Assembly: GCF_023277745.1 (NCBI RefSeq) | Contig: NZ_CP086322.1 | Location: forward strand, 868,001-932,000 | Length of the DNA stretch: 64,000 nt | Direction of reading: 5' to 3' | Source of the DNA: Streptomyces halobius | Lineage (GTDB): Bacteria > Actinomycetota > Actinomycetes > Streptomycetales > Streptomycetaceae | Part shown: in pieces, positions 1-8,620 of the stretch | Position numbering within the stretch: the first letter of the stretch is position 1 | How the letters are laid out: every line of letters starts with the position of its first letter | Made by a program: the position numbers and the translations under genes | The notes under the pieces: model-generated | Told to the model about the DNA's origin: nothing | Database searches by the model: none | Seen by the model: only the letters and a program-made list of their open reading frames with translations

Positions 1-6
1 TCCTTC

Positions 7-35
7 TAGACTGGCGACTATCTTCGATAGACTGG
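7..35. promoter_or_regulatory. Direct repeat pair upstream of the HU-like gene
   Basis: The octamer TAGACTGG occurs twice, at 7-14 and 28-35, exactly 21 bp apart, which is two helical turns. A small dyad (CTATC-ttc-GATAG) sits between and overlaps the second copy. This arrangement suits binding of a protein to one face of the DNA in the leader of the downstream gene, but no regulator is identified. The window starts just before it, so further copies may lie upstream. Confidence 0.35.
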
Positions 36-83
36 TTTCTAAGCGAAACCGCGGCATGAAGGCCGACAGGACAGGGTGTGGGT

Positions 84-467
84 ATGGAGACGACGACGAA
101 TTCGCGTGTCAGTAAGCGCGAGTTCATCTCTCGGGTCGCGACTCGCAGCGGGTTGCCGGTCCGAGTGGTGAACAAGGTGTACGAGTCGTTGCTCGGTGAA
201 CTCACGGGCGCGGTCAGCTGTGGGGAGACGGTCGTGCTCACGAGCTTCGGCCGCTTCTACCGACAGGATCACAAGGGCCACAAGGTGCGCTTCGGTAAGA
301 GCGACGTCGACGACTACGTGGTGCTGAAGTTCTCCGCGTCGAGCAGCTTCAACCGCCGGCTCGGGGGCAACGAGGATGAGATCTCACCGGAGACCTACGG
401 GATGATCGAGGATGCCGACGAGTTCGAGAACGCTATTGAGGATCGTGAGCTGCGAGCCACGTCGTAG
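84..467 (+). CDS. HU/IHF-family DNA-binding protein with acidic tail
   Basis: The roughly 127-aa product has the HU fold signature: an N-terminal helical part (about residues 9-50, VSKREFISRVA...) and a beta-arm region containing the LTSFGRFYRQ segment. The usual nucleoid HU is about 90-100 aa. Here the last 30 residues form an acidic extension, so this is a divergent HU-like protein of the kind found on plasmids and phages. A GTG six bases upstream (78) is an alternative start. It probably binds DNA without strong sequence specificity. A strong terminator follows 24 bases after the stop, so it is likely monocistronic. Confidence 0.8.
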   Translation: METTTNSRVSKREFISRVATRSGLPVRVVNKVYESLLGELTGAVSCGETVVLTSFGRFYRQDHKGHKVRFGKSDVDDYVVLKFSASSSFNRRLGGNEDEISPETYGMIEDADEFENAIEDRELRATS

Positions 468-490
468 GCAACGAGGAGCCAGCGCAAAAG

Positions 491-526
491 AGAACCCCCG
501 CGATGCACAGGCATCGCGGGGGTTCT
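491..526 (+). terminator. Intrinsic terminator of the HU-like gene
   Basis: A perfect 16-bp stem (491-506 with 511-526) closes on a 4-base loop (ACAG). The stem has a GC core and the descending arm runs into TTCTTTC. It lies just after the HU-like stop codon. Near-perfect symmetry means it could also serve convergent transcription of the minus-strand membrane genes. Confidence 0.85.
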
Positions 527-556
527 TTCGTGGTGAGACGAGCCCAGTTGCGAGGC

Positions 557-799
557 TCAGCCGTCGGCGATTGCGAAGATCAGCACGAGCACGATGACCG
601 GGACGAAGAGCACGCCGGCTCCGGTGAGAAGGTGCTCCCACCCCAGCGGCGAGTTGATCCACTCCATGAAGTCGTTCCACAGGCCGGCGACGGTGTCTGC
701 GATCGAGCCGAAGAAGCCGGTGACCCATCCGATGATGGCTGCCAGGCTGACGCCGCCGATCAGGCTGAGGGCGATGATGAGGCGGGCGCTCTTGAACAT
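557..799 (-). CDS. Small membrane protein
   Basis: This 80-aa product has two clear hydrophobic segments, about residues 6-30 (LIIALSLIGG...) and 58-77 (TGAGVLFVPVIVLVLIFAIA), separated by an amphipathic Trp-rich stretch. No family is recognised. It follows the 83-aa membrane gene by 11 bases on the same strand, so the two are probably one transcription unit. Small paired membrane proteins of this kind are common on actinobacterial conjugative elements, but no function can be assigned from sequence. Confidence 0.6.
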   Translation of the reverse strand: MFKSARLIIALSLIGGVSLAAIIGWVTGFFGSIADTVAGLWNDFMEWINSPLGWEHLLTGAGVLFVPVIVLVLIFAIADG

Positions 800-810
800 G
801 GTGCCCCGCC

Positions 811-1062
811 CTACTTCCGGTCCTCGAAGAGCAGGTAGTACAGCCCGATGTGCGGGATGACGAGGGCCGCCAGCGCGATCCAGGCCCGACCTGGGTCCTC
901 GACCACCCAGCCGATGAAGTCCTTGACGGGTCCGACGTAGGCCAGCACGGGGGCGAGCACCTCAGTGCGGAAGATGACGTGGAAGATTCCGTAGGCCATG
1001 CCGAGGGCGATCGCCAGTCCGGTGCCGCGCCGTAGGAAGAGGGCGGAACGAGGACTGATCAC
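811..1062 (-). CDS. Small membrane protein
   Basis: This 83-aa product has hydrophobic segments at about residues 14-32 and 60-78 with a linker containing PVKDFIGWVVEDPG, and ends in a charged EDRK tail. Its layout resembles the downstream 80-aa protein, so the two may act together as a membrane pair. No recognised family. The upstream region (1063-1227) is relatively AT-rich (around 1155-1200), fitting a promoter for this pair. Confidence 0.6.
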   Translation of the reverse strand: MISPRSALFLRRGTGLAIALGMAYGIFHVIFRTEVLAPVLAYVGPVKDFIGWVVEDPGRAWIALAALVIPHIGLYYLLFEDRK

Positions 1063-1227
1063 CGGCGGCGTCCCGCGATTGTGCTGGACTGGGGTTCGGC
1101 ATCTAGAGCTGCCGCCTGGGTCACTGGCTCGTAGTCGTACATCGTCACCATCTCGCTCTTATCAAATCACCATTGCTTCCATTCTATGAGAAGCCCTCAA
1201 TGATGAACAGAATAGCGGGATTACAGG

Positions 1228-1383
1228 TCACTCGAACTGGAGGTCAGGCTCATTCGCGGATGGCGTGCCGAAGCTGCTGATCGAGCGCTGTCGGGGTCGT
1301 GAGGGACTCGCGATCGGCTCGCGCTGCGCGGCCAGCTCGGCGAGAGTGAAGCCCACGGGGCGACCGAGGCGCTGGCCGGCCAT
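1228..1383 (-). CDS. 51-aa ORF separated from its ribosome site by an IS
   Basis: A 51-aa ORF ([12 protein letters not shown]...PDLQFE) begins two bases from the left end of the IS5-type element. On the far side of that element (about 4597-4613, minus strand) lies GGAGAG. If the element and one TA are removed, GGAGAG falls about 9 bases before this ATG. So the element probably landed between ribosome site and start codon of a once intact small gene. No family recognised. Reality as a gene is inferred from this reconstruction. Confidence 0.4.
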   Translation of the reverse strand: MAGQRLGRPVGFTLAELAAQREPIASPSRPRQRSISSFGTPSANEPDLQFE

Positions 1384-1432
1384 GTAGGGCGTGTATCGAA
1401 AGTGGATCTTGAGCGTGGAATGATCTTGGCTT

Positions 1433-2307
1433 ATGGCACGTGGAGATCTGACGGATGCACAGTGGGCTCGGCTGGAGCCGCTGTTGCCCAAGCGCAAGAA
1501 GCCGGGCCGGCCGCCGATATGGACCCGGCGGCAGCTGATCGACGGCATACGGTGGCGGACCCAAGCCGGGACGCCGTGGCGGGACATCCCGGAACAGTAC
1601 GGGCCCTGGGGGCGGGTGTACGACCTGTTCCGCCGCTGGCAGCTAGATGGCACCTGGCAGCGGATCTTCACCGCGTTGCAGGCCCAGGCGGACGCCAAGG
1701 AACTCATCACCTGGGACCTCAACATCGACTCCACCGTCTGCCGGGCCCACCAGCACGCCGCCGGGGCGCGGAAAAGGGGGACTTGCAAAAGGAACCGCCC
1801 GGCGGTATCACCGTCGAGCCGGACGACCACGGTCTCGGACACTCGCGAGGGGGCCTGACCACCAAGCTGCACCTGGCCGTCGAACAGGGACAGAAGCCCA
1901 TGTCGATCGTGATCACCGCCGGGCAGCGCGGCGACTCCCCGCAGTTCGAGCCCGTCCTGAAGAAGGTCCGTGTCGTCCGCCTGGGTTCCGGTCGTCCGCG
2001 CACCCGGCCCAACCGGGTCCGCGCCGACAAGGCATACGCCTCCCGCAAGAACCGCGTCTACCTGCGCCGACGCGGTATCCGCTGCACCATTCCGGACAAG
2101 GCCGATCAAGTCCGCAACCGCAAGAAACGCGGGTCGAGTGGCGGTCGGCCGCCGCGGTTCGACCCCGAGGACTACAAGGCTCGGCACGCGGTCGAATGCG
2201 GCATCAATCGCCTCAAGAGGCATCGGGCAGTGGCCACCCGCTACGAGAAACTCACCGTCCGCTACGAGGCGACCGTCCTCGTCGCGGCCATCAACGATTG
2301 GCTGTGA
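1433..2307 (+). CDS. IS5-family (IS427-like) transposase, -1 frameshift fusion
   Basis: Frame 1 (1433-1858) encodes the N-terminal half, with the family-typical [14 protein letters not shown] and [22 protein letters not shown] motifs and the first catalytic Asp (LNIDSTV). The second half, in the -1 frame through 2307, has the later catalytic region ([13 protein letters not shown] and [11 protein letters not shown]). The frames join at the slippery run GAAAAGGGGG (1771-1780), where a -1 slip at AGG-GGG gives AAG-GGG. The product would be about 290 aa. This is the standard expression mode of many IS427-group elements. An identical coding region exists in copy B, so both are probably recent and potentially active. 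Confidence 0.85.
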
Positions 2308-2320
2308 CGAGCGCAGATGC

Positions 2321-2761
2321 TCAGCTACCGAAAGCAGTCAGCGCACCACGGTCATCGAATCTCGCACTGGATGCCCACGCGATCTCCAAGCGATTGCCTT
2401 CAGGGTCGGCGATATACGCTGACCGGCCGCCCCAAGAACGATCCATCGGTTCGGCAATCGCCGTGGCGCCCGCCGCCAGCGCGGCCGCGAAGGCGGCATC
2501 CACCTGCTGACGGCTGTCCACGTTGCAGGCGAGTGCGACCCCCGACCACCCGGTGGGGGCGGGGGCACCAGCCGCCGCCTCAGCAGCCAGCTCATCCACG
2601 GGATACAGCGCGAGCAGCACGCCGCCGAGCAGGAAACCCGCCCAGTCGTCATCGCTGGATGAGATCTCTTTCCATCCCAGGCCGCAGTAGAACCGGCGCA
2701 ACCTCGGCAAGTCTCGGGCACCGAGAGTCACTACAGACAGACGAGAGGGCAGCTCAGACAT
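2321..2761 (-). CDS. VOC-family protein (glyoxalase/bleomycin-resistance fold), IS passenger
   Basis: The 146-aa product has the VOC pattern: an N-terminal LGARDLPRLRRFYCGLGW, a central beta-rich part and a C-terminal YIADPEGNRLEIAW, whose Glu is a typical metal ligand. It is complete and convergent with the transposase, 13 bases from its stop. It lies inside the inverted repeats, so it moves as passenger. A start 12 bases upstream (2773) is possible; the segment ATGATCTTGGCT preceding this ATG also occurs just before the transposase start. Substrate is unknown; such proteins range from antibiotic binding to dioxygenase activity. Confidence 0.75.
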   Translation of the reverse strand: MSELPSRLSVVTLGARDLPRLRRFYCGLGWKEISSSDDDWAGFLLGGVLLALYPVDELAAEAAAGAPAPTGWSGVALACNVDSRQQVDAAFAAALAAGATAIAEPMDRSWGGRSAYIADPEGNRLEIAWASSARFDDRGALTAFGS

Positions 2762-2781
2762 AGCCAAGATCATGCCGCTAA

Positions 2782-4541
2782 GGGCTCGCCGGGAAACAAG
2801 TCGTCGCTTCCGTCTGCGGGGCTCGTTGTTGTGGTATGGGGAGACCGGAGGGGATCGAGGCAGTCCTGGCCGCGAAGTTCGAGGCGTTGTTCCCGCATCT
2901 GGACGAGCGGCAGCGGCGGCTGGCCATAGGAGCGGAAGCACGGTCGCTGGGCCATGGAGGAATCAGGCTTGTCGCCCGCGCGGCCGGGGTGCGGGAAGGC
3001 ACCGTGTCGCGCGGGGTGGCGGAACTGGAGTCCGGCGAAGCGCTGTTGGGACGGGTGCGCCGGATGGGCGGCGGCCGCAAGCGGGCAGTCGATCTCGATC
3101 CGGGGCTGCGGGGTGCGCTGCTGGCCCTGGTGGAGCCGGACGAGCGGGGCGATCCGATGTCGCCGCTGCGGTGGACGACGAAATCGACGCGCAGACTCGC
3201 GGCCGAGCTGACCCGGCAGGGGCACCGGGTCTCGGCGGATACCGTGGCGGCCTTGCTGCGGGAGGAGGGCTTCAGTCTCCAGGGCAACGCCAAGACCATC
3301 GAGGGCGCCCAGCACCCGGACCGGGACGCGCAGTTCCGCTACATCAACGAGCGGGCCAAGGAGTTCCAGGCGGCCGGGGACCCGGTGGTCAGCGTGGACA
3401 CCAAAAAGAAGGAGATCGTCGGCAACTACAAGAACACCGGCCGCGAGTGGCGCCGTGAGGGCGAGCCGGTCCGGGTCCGCACCCACGACTTTCCCGACGC
3501 GGATCTGGGCAAGGCGATCCCGTACGGGATCTACGATCTGGCCGCGGATGCGGGCTGGGTCAGCGTGGGCACCGATCACGACACCGCCGCCTTCGCCGTC
3601 GCCTCCATCCGCCGCTGGTGGCACGCGGCCGGGCACGCCGCCTACCCGCACTCCCGACGCCTGCTGATCACCGCGGATGCGGGCGGCTCCAACGGCTACC
3701 GCACCCGGGCCTGGAAGTTCGAGCTGGCCGCCCTGGCCGTCAAGACCGGCCTGGAGATCACCGTCTGTCACTTTCCTCCCGGCACAAGTAAATGGAACAG
3801 AATCGAGCACCGGCTGTTCTCCCACATCACCATGAACTGGCGCGGCAGGCCCCTGACCAGCCACGACGTCATCGTCAACAGCATCTCGGCGACCACGACC
3901 CGCACCGGACTCACCGTCCGGGCCGAACTCGACACCGCCGCCTACGCCACCGGCGTCCGGGTCAGCAACGGGCAGATGGCCGTCCTGCCCCTGGACCGCC
4001 ACGAGTGGCACGGCGACTGGAACTACAGCCTGCGTCCCGAGGAACACCGCCGGGACGGCATCCCTCCCATCCCGCCCCAGCTCGAGCCCGGCCCCGGCCG
4101 CGCATGGCTGCTCCATCCGGCCCTGACCGGCGTGGACCACGACCAGTGGGACCAGCTGATCGGTGAGCTGGCGGTGGCCCGCGAGGCCCAGCGGGAAGAA
4201 GACCTGCACCAGCGACGTGGCGGCGAGCGGCAGAAGACTCCCGCCGCTGGCCTCTACACCGGCCGCCGCCCCGGCCTCACCCTCGTCGACCGCCTCCTGG
4301 CCACCCTCCTCTACCAGCGGTTCAAGCTCCCCCAAGTCGTCATCGCCCCGCTCTTCGCCGTTACACCCGTCACCCTCAACCGGGCCATCAGCCAGACCCG
4401 CCGGCTCCTCCGCCACATCGGGCACACCATCGAACCCGCCGAGACACAGCTGGCCACCCTCGACGAACTCATCGGCCTCGCCGCACACCTCGGCATCCCT
4501 ACACCAAAGATCAAGACAGCAAGTTATTGAACGGCAAGCCC
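2782..4541 (+). mobile_element. ISAzo13-type insertion sequence nested in copy A
   Basis: The 1760-bp element begins GGGCTCGCCG and ends with its imperfect inverse CGGCAAGCCC (9 of 10 match). It is flanked by TAA on both sides (2779-2781 and 4542-4544), consistent with a 3-bp target duplication. It landed between the VOC gene and the cargo-side inverted repeat of the IS5-type element, just upstream of the VOC start, so it probably cut off that gene's native leader. Confidence 0.75.
2836..4530 (+). CDS. ISAzo13-family transposase
   Basis: The intact 564-aa DDE transposase shows catalytic regions VSVDTKKKE (about residue 190), ITADAGGSNG (about 277) and WNRIEHRLFSHI (about 318-330). Residues 1-150 form an N-terminal helical DNA-binding part. 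The C-terminal 130 residues (about 430-564) form an extra HTH-like region (LVDRLLATLLYQRF... NRAISQTRRLL), longer than the minimal family core. It starts 54 bases inside the left end and stops 11 bases before the right end, so the element is compact and looks complete. Confidence 0.85.
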   Translation: MGRPEGIEAVLAAKFEALFPHLDERQRRLAIGAEARSLGHGGIRLVARAAGVREGTVSRGVAELESGEALLGRVRRMGGGRKRAVDLDPGLRGALLALVEPDERGDPMSPLRWTTKSTRRLAAELTRQGHRVSADTVAALLREEGFSLQGNAKTIEGAQHPDRDAQFRYINERAKEFQAAGDPVVSVDTKKKEIVGNYKNTGREWRREGEPVRVRTHDFPDADLGKAIPYGIYDLAADAGWVSVGTDHDTAAFAVASIRRWWHAAGHAAYPHSRRLLITADAGGSNGYRTRAWKFELAALAVKTGLEITVCHFPPGTSKWNRIEHRLFSHITMNWRGRPLTSHDVIVNSISATTTRTGLTVRAELDTAAYATGVRVSNGQMAVLPLDRHEWHGDWNYSLRPEEHRRDGIPPIPPQLEPGPGRAWLLHPALTGVDHDQWDQLIGELAVAREAQREEDLHQRRGGERQKTPAAGLYTGRRPGLTLVDRLLATLLYQRFKLPQVVIAPLFAVTPVTLNRAISQTRRLLRHIGHTIEPAETQLATLDELIGLAAHLGIPTPKIKTASY

Positions 4542-4665
4542 TAAGGAACGTCAATCAACAACAAGCAGGTCGCAATCGCTTTCGATACACGCCCTAACGC
4601 CACTCTCCGTCACCACCGAAAGTGAGACAGGGCCCAATCAGCGGCTGATCTTGGTTGTTGAGGGG

Positions 4666-5909
4666 TCAGTTGCTGGTGGGGGGTTGGCCTTCGAAGGCGA
4701 TCTGGAAGGCGTTCAGTGGCGCCTTCCAGCGCATCGTCCAGCGGCGCCGGCCCTTGCCGGTCGGGTCCAGGCTCATCAGTGCCATATAGATGCACTTCAA
4801 CGCGGCGGCCTCCGAGGGGAAGTGGCCGCGGGCCCTCACGGCCTTGCGGATGCGAGCGTTCACGCTCTCAATCGCATTCGTCGAGCAGATGACCTTGCGG
4901 ATCTCGACGTCGAAGGGGAGGAAGGGCACCATCTCGGCCCAGGCGTCGGACCGCAGCTTGATCACAGCTGGATACTTGGTGGCCCACTTCTCGGAGAACT
5001 CCAGGAACCGTTCGGTGGCCACGGCCTCGCTCGGCGCGGTGTAGACGAGCTTGAGGTCACGCGCGACCTTGTCCCAGTCCTGGCGAGCGACGTAGGGGAT
5101 GCTGTTGCGGATCAAGTGAACAATGCAGGTCTGGACCACTGTCCGGGGCCAGACGGTCTCGGCCGCGTCGGGCAAACCCTTCAGGCCGTCGCAGACGAGC
5201 ATGAGGACGTCCTCGACGCCGCGGTTGCGGAGCTCGGTGAACACCTGGAGCCAGTGCTTGGCATCCTCACCGCTGTCGCCTGCCCAGATGCCCAGGATGT
5301 CGCGGGTGCCCTCGACGGTCACGGCCATGGCGATGTAGGTGGGCCGGTTGGCGACCTGCCCGTCGCGGATCTTCACGTTGATGGCGTCCACGAAGACGAC
5401 CGGATAGACGCGATCGAGCGGACGTGACTGCTAGGCGGCCATGCCTCCCATCACCGCATCGGTGATCGTGGTGATGGTCTGCTTGGAGACATCGGCCCGT
5501 ACACCTCGGCCAGATGCGCCGATATCTCCCCGTGCGTGAGGCCCTTCGCGGACAGCGACAGAACCATCTCGTCGACGCCGGAAAGGCGGCGCTGCCGCTT
5601 CTTCACAAGCTGCGGCTCGAAGGTGCCGGCGGTGTCACGGGGCACCTTCACCTCCACCGGGCCGACGTCGGTCAGCACCGTCTTGGCGCGGGTGCCATTC
5701 CGGCTGTTGCCACTGTTCCGGCCCGTCGCGTCGTGCTTGTCGTATCCGACATGGTCGGTGATCTCGCCCTCCAGGGCGGACTCCAGCACCCGCTTGGTCA
5801 GCTGCTGCAGCAGCCCGCCCTCATGAAACCGATCATGACAGGGCGCCTCGGGTACGGGGCGGTGGCCGCCGATCTCGTGCCCGTTCGGGCTACCCGCCTG
5901 GCCGCTCAT
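4666..5909 (-). pseudogene. IS256 (mutator-type) transposase, inactivated
   Basis: Two blocks match the IS256 family. The first (5909-5480) has GYDKHDATGRNSGNSRNG, VEVKVPRDTAGTF and KRQRRLSGVD. The second (to 4666) has VYPVVFVDAINVKIRDGQ, CIVHLIRNS, the catalytic-region ICSTNAIESVNARIRKA and RWTMRWKAPLNAF. Two lesions separate them: a one-base loss after LAEVYG near 5502, and a TAG stop in place of the usual Trp of the EW(Q/R)NRPLD segment near 5432. The first residues do not look like a normal N terminus. The copy cannot make active transposase without repair. Confidence 0.8.
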
Positions 5910-5960
5910 GTCGGGGGCACCCGACTCCGACTGTTCCGTGGCGGGGTGCCGTGGTGGTGC

Positions 5961-7550
5961 TCAGGCGTAGGCGGTCTTCAGGGCGTTCCAGGCGACTTTC
6001 GGATCGGTGAGGCCCTGGTAGATCGGAGGGATCTCGCGGTCGATGCCGAAGTGGTGGTAGACGGCCATCATCGCGCTGCGCACCGAGTACTCGGCGGTGA
6101 AGACGACACCCTCGGGGATTTCGACGAACTGTCCGAGGAAGGCGTAGTTCTCGGCGCCGTCGGGGATCACCAGCGGGCGGTCCCCGGTGACCCGGCGCTG
6201 GAACTGGGCGTCGATGTAGGGCATCTGGACGGTGGTGACCTTCGTGGTCCGGTGGACCTCGTCTGCGATGTCGTCGAAGCCGAGGTGGCCCAGGAGTTCG
6301 GTGAGGATCTCCGCGCCGGTGCAGTCGTCCATCTTCTTGGGCACGTGGTCGCCGGGCACATCCCCGAACAGGGCGTAGCCCCACAGCGTGTACGTGTTCT
6401 CTTTCTGGTGAGCGAAGTGGGGCTGGGCGGGGACCACGATCGACATGAGCCACCGCGAGTCCTTCCACGTCATCAGCGCGCCCTCGCCGGGGACGTTGCC
6501 GGTGTACGCCTGGATGCGGTCCAGGAGCGTTCGGCCGGTCATCGTGAGGGTGAAAGATTCCCATTTCGTCTCGTCGATGTTCCCGCAGAACGCGGTGGGG
6601 CGCCCGAAGTCGTCGGCCTTCTTGGCGATGGTCTCCCACAGCCGCCAGGACCCGTCGCGCCGGTCCCGGATGAGTTCGGGGACGGTCCGGCTGTCGCCGT
6701 AGGTGGTGTCGGACGTCATTGAGCCGTTGGTAATGAACACGTAGTCGTCGGGGCCCAGCTCGACGACCTCGGCCTGCCCGTCACGCTCAAGGTGGAGCCG
6801 GGAAGCGCGCCGGGCCCGTGATCCCGCGAAGTCGATGTCGGTGACGGTCACCCCGAAGTCGGGGCGTACGCCCTGGCTCTCCAACCACTCCTGGATGGGC
6901 CGGATCACGGAGTCGTACTGGTTGTACTTGCTCCGCCGCACCGCGGACAGCGTATGGATCTGATCAAAGATGTGGATGAAACACAGGAAATAGCGTTTGA
7001 GCTCGATGGCGGAGTGCCAGTTCTGGAACGCGAACGTGGTGCGCCACATGCACCAGAAGTTGGTCTCGAAGAAATGCGGCTGGAAGAAGTCCTCGATCCG
7101 GCGCGCACCGATCACGCTCTCCGGCAGTGCCAGCAGCCGGGTCATGTCCGCCCGGTCACGCGCGTCCAGGCCGAGTTTCGAGGCATCCGGAATGGACCGG
7201 TCCTTCAGGATGATCCGCGCCTTGGCGTGCGTCGGGTGCGCCTCGTTGAAGGTGTGGAACTCATCGAGTACCGAGACGGTGGGATTCTCCAGGGACGGGA
7301 TCGTCGCCAGCAGGTCCCACAGACACACGTAGTACTTGGTCTCGAACATCCGACCGCCACGGGTCACGTACCCGCCCTCGGGCGTCGGCGCGGGCGCACC
7401 GTCCATCGAGCCGCCGGCGATCGGGATCTGTTCCAGCACGTGGATGTTCTCCCCGCGCACACCGGCGTCGCGGATCAGGAATGCGGCCGCGGCCAGACCC
7501 CCCACCCCGCTCCCAACCAGATAGACCTTCGAACTCGCCGAAGCAGCCAT
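5961..7550 (-). CDS. ohyA: Oleate hydratase (MCRA family)
   Basis: The 529-aa flavoprotein has an N-terminal dinucleotide fold (VYLVGSGVGGLAAAAFLI), an SMDG segment, FFETNFWCMWRTTFAFQNWHS and a C-terminal FVEIPEGVVFTAEYSVRSAMMAVY. All are characteristic of myosin-cross-reactive-antigen oleate hydratases. These add water across the cis-9 double bond of oleic and related acids to give 10-hydroxy fatty acids, often as a fatty-acid stress defence. The ATG at 7550 is preferred: GAGAGG sits 8 bases upstream and the GxGxxG motif then lies at the usual distance. It is intact in a damaged neighbourhood, next to a dead IS256. Confidence 0.9.
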   Translation of the reverse strand: MAASASSKVYLVGSGVGGLAAAAFLIRDAGVRGENIHVLEQIPIAGGSMDGAPAPTPEGGYVTRGGRMFETKYYVCLWDLLATIPSLENPTVSVLDEFHTFNEAHPTHAKARIILKDRSIPDASKLGLDARDRADMTRLLALPESVIGARRIEDFFQPHFFETNFWCMWRTTFAFQNWHSAIELKRYFLCFIHIFDQIHTLSAVRRSKYNQYDSVIRPIQEWLESQGVRPDFGVTVTDIDFAGSRARRASRLHLERDGQAEVVELGPDDYVFITNGSMTSDTTYGDSRTVPELIRDRRDGSWRLWETIAKKADDFGRPTAFCGNIDETKWESFTLTMTGRTLLDRIQAYTGNVPGEGALMTWKDSRWLMSIVVPAQPHFAHQKENTYTLWGYALFGDVPGDHVPKKMDDCTGAEILTELLGHLGFDDIADEVHRTTKVTTVQMPYIDAQFQRRVTGDRPLVIPDGAENYAFLGQFVEIPEGVVFTAEYSVRSAMMAVYHHFGIDREIPPIYQGLTDPKVAWNALKTAYA

Positions 7551-7728
7551 ACTGAACCTCTCGGAGGCGCCCCGGAACCTCACCCGACTCCGGTGGCGGT
7601 GGGGTGACTCTATGCACATCGGACATTATCGACCGGTATGCCGGTGTCTTCCGTTCGAGTGGTCTCGGGCAGGGCGCATCGGAAGCCAGGTTAAAACCAG
7701 CTCCGTTGCGACCACGGGCCGCCGCACC

Positions 7729-7852
7729 CGAGTGTCGGCAAACGATCTGCCGACACTCGCCCCCGCGATCACGAACCCGCAGGTGGGCGCTGTCGACAAC
7801 TCGCGTCGGAAAACAACGTCGGCGAACGGTCGTGGGGGTAGTTTCCGACAAT
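7729..7852. repeat. Dyads resembling a resolution (res) site
   Basis: A perfect 12-bp inverted repeat CGAGTGTCGGCA / TGCCGACACTCG (7729-7740 and 7748-7759, 7-base spacer) is followed by a second dyad, GTCGGAAAAC / GTTTCCGAC (7805-7814 and 7841-7849). Both contain TGTCGG- or TCGGAAA-type half sites, and they lie immediately next to a resolvase remnant. Together this is reminiscent of a Tn3-family res site, but subsite spacing was not matched to a known system. Confidence 0.35.
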
Positions 7853-7950
7853 GCTCGGTCCCGCACCCGGGTGCTGATCTTCTCGCTGAAGATCTTGTCC
7901 CTGGGGATGTTGTGCTTGCTGAGCGCGTCCAGCTGCAAGTCGAGTTCCTG
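7852..7950 (-). pseudogene. Serine resolvase (TnpR-like) remnant
   Basis: Thirty-three codons read as QELDLQLDAL..IPRDKIFSEKIS.., the segment that follows the catalytic N terminus of Tn3-family resolvases. The catalytic Ser region upstream and the rest of the protein are missing or out of frame. It is a scrap of a former transposon or plasmid resolution system, lying beside the dyads at 7729-7852. Confidence 0.55.
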
Positions 7951-8239
7951 TCCGAGGGCCGAGCAGCGGGCCGGGGCGCCACGCACGGCCCGGTCCCCGG
8001 TCCGTCGGGGTCGGTACTACCGGACTGGACTTGTCCGCGCTGATCGAGCGGGAGGCCGAACAGCTGCAGCAGCTCTCCCGCCATGATGGCGTGCACACCG
8101 CCGCGTTGGCTATCGACTCCCACCACTGGCAGCTGCTGCTGTTCGTGTTGTGGGCGGACACGTCCGCGCCGGACGAGGACGCAACCGAGCGCTACGAGGT
8201 GCTGCACTCGTACGGCGCGGTGGCAGCGGTTCCGGGAGG

Positions 8240-8620
8240 CTCACAGGCAGTTGCATTACTCGGGAAGCGACGCTTTCGCGGCCCCCTCCGCTCGCCGAGC
8301 AGAGTTTCCAGGATCGATGTGTACTGGCTGCCCGTGTCGAACGGCTCATAGCGGGGCGGACGCCCTTCTACGGCGAGGGGTTTCAGGGGTTCGACGACGG
8401 TGCTGTAGGAGGGCCGGTGCTTGTACTGGATCGAGATCCGGTCCTTGGTCACAGGTCCGACGCGGTGCATGGCCGCCACGTAGCTGCCGTTCGTCCAGCG
8501 TTGCAGGTAGTCGCCGAGGAACACGAACAGCGCATCGTCGCGGGTGGGGCATCTGCCCGGTGGCCCTGCGCGTCGCGCCCTGCAGACCGGGTTCGTCTGG
8601 GCCAGGACTGTGAAAGCGGC
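8240..8620 (-). pseudogene. 2OG-Fe(II) oxygenase (isopenicillin-N-synthase-like) C-terminal remnant
   Basis: The minus strand reads FTVLAQ, then DDALFVFLGDYLQRWTNGSYVAAMHRV, the region of the second iron-binding His and the following helix in the IPNS-like dioxygenase family, then a degenerate tail. The first half with the HxD iron ligands is absent, and the reading frame continues into unrelated sequence. It is a decayed fragment and cannot be functional. Confidence 0.6.

Larger units (their letters stand above)
1387..4594 (+). mobile_element. IS5/IS427-type element copy A with VOC passenger, split by ISAzo13-type IS
   Basis: The left end GGGCGTGTATCGAAAG (1387-1402) is repeated inverted at 4579-4594, and each end is flanked by TA (1385-1386 and 4595-4596), fitting a TA target duplication. 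Inside are a two-frame transposase (1433-2307), a convergent VOC gene (2321-2761) and a nested 1760-bp ISAzo13-type element (2782-4541). Without the nested IS the element is about 1.45 kb. Copy B at 18154-19664 has the same ends and transposase but a different passenger gene. Confidence 0.85.

Noticed and set aside
1719..2048. Minus-strand frame inside the IS transposase
   Set aside because: Antisense shadow of the transposase; the same shadow occurs in the second copy only because the sequence is identical.
8031..8351. Plus-strand reading frame (EREAEQLQQLSRHDG...)
   Set aside because: Some coding character, but no domain, poor start and overlap with an oxygenase remnant on the other strand.
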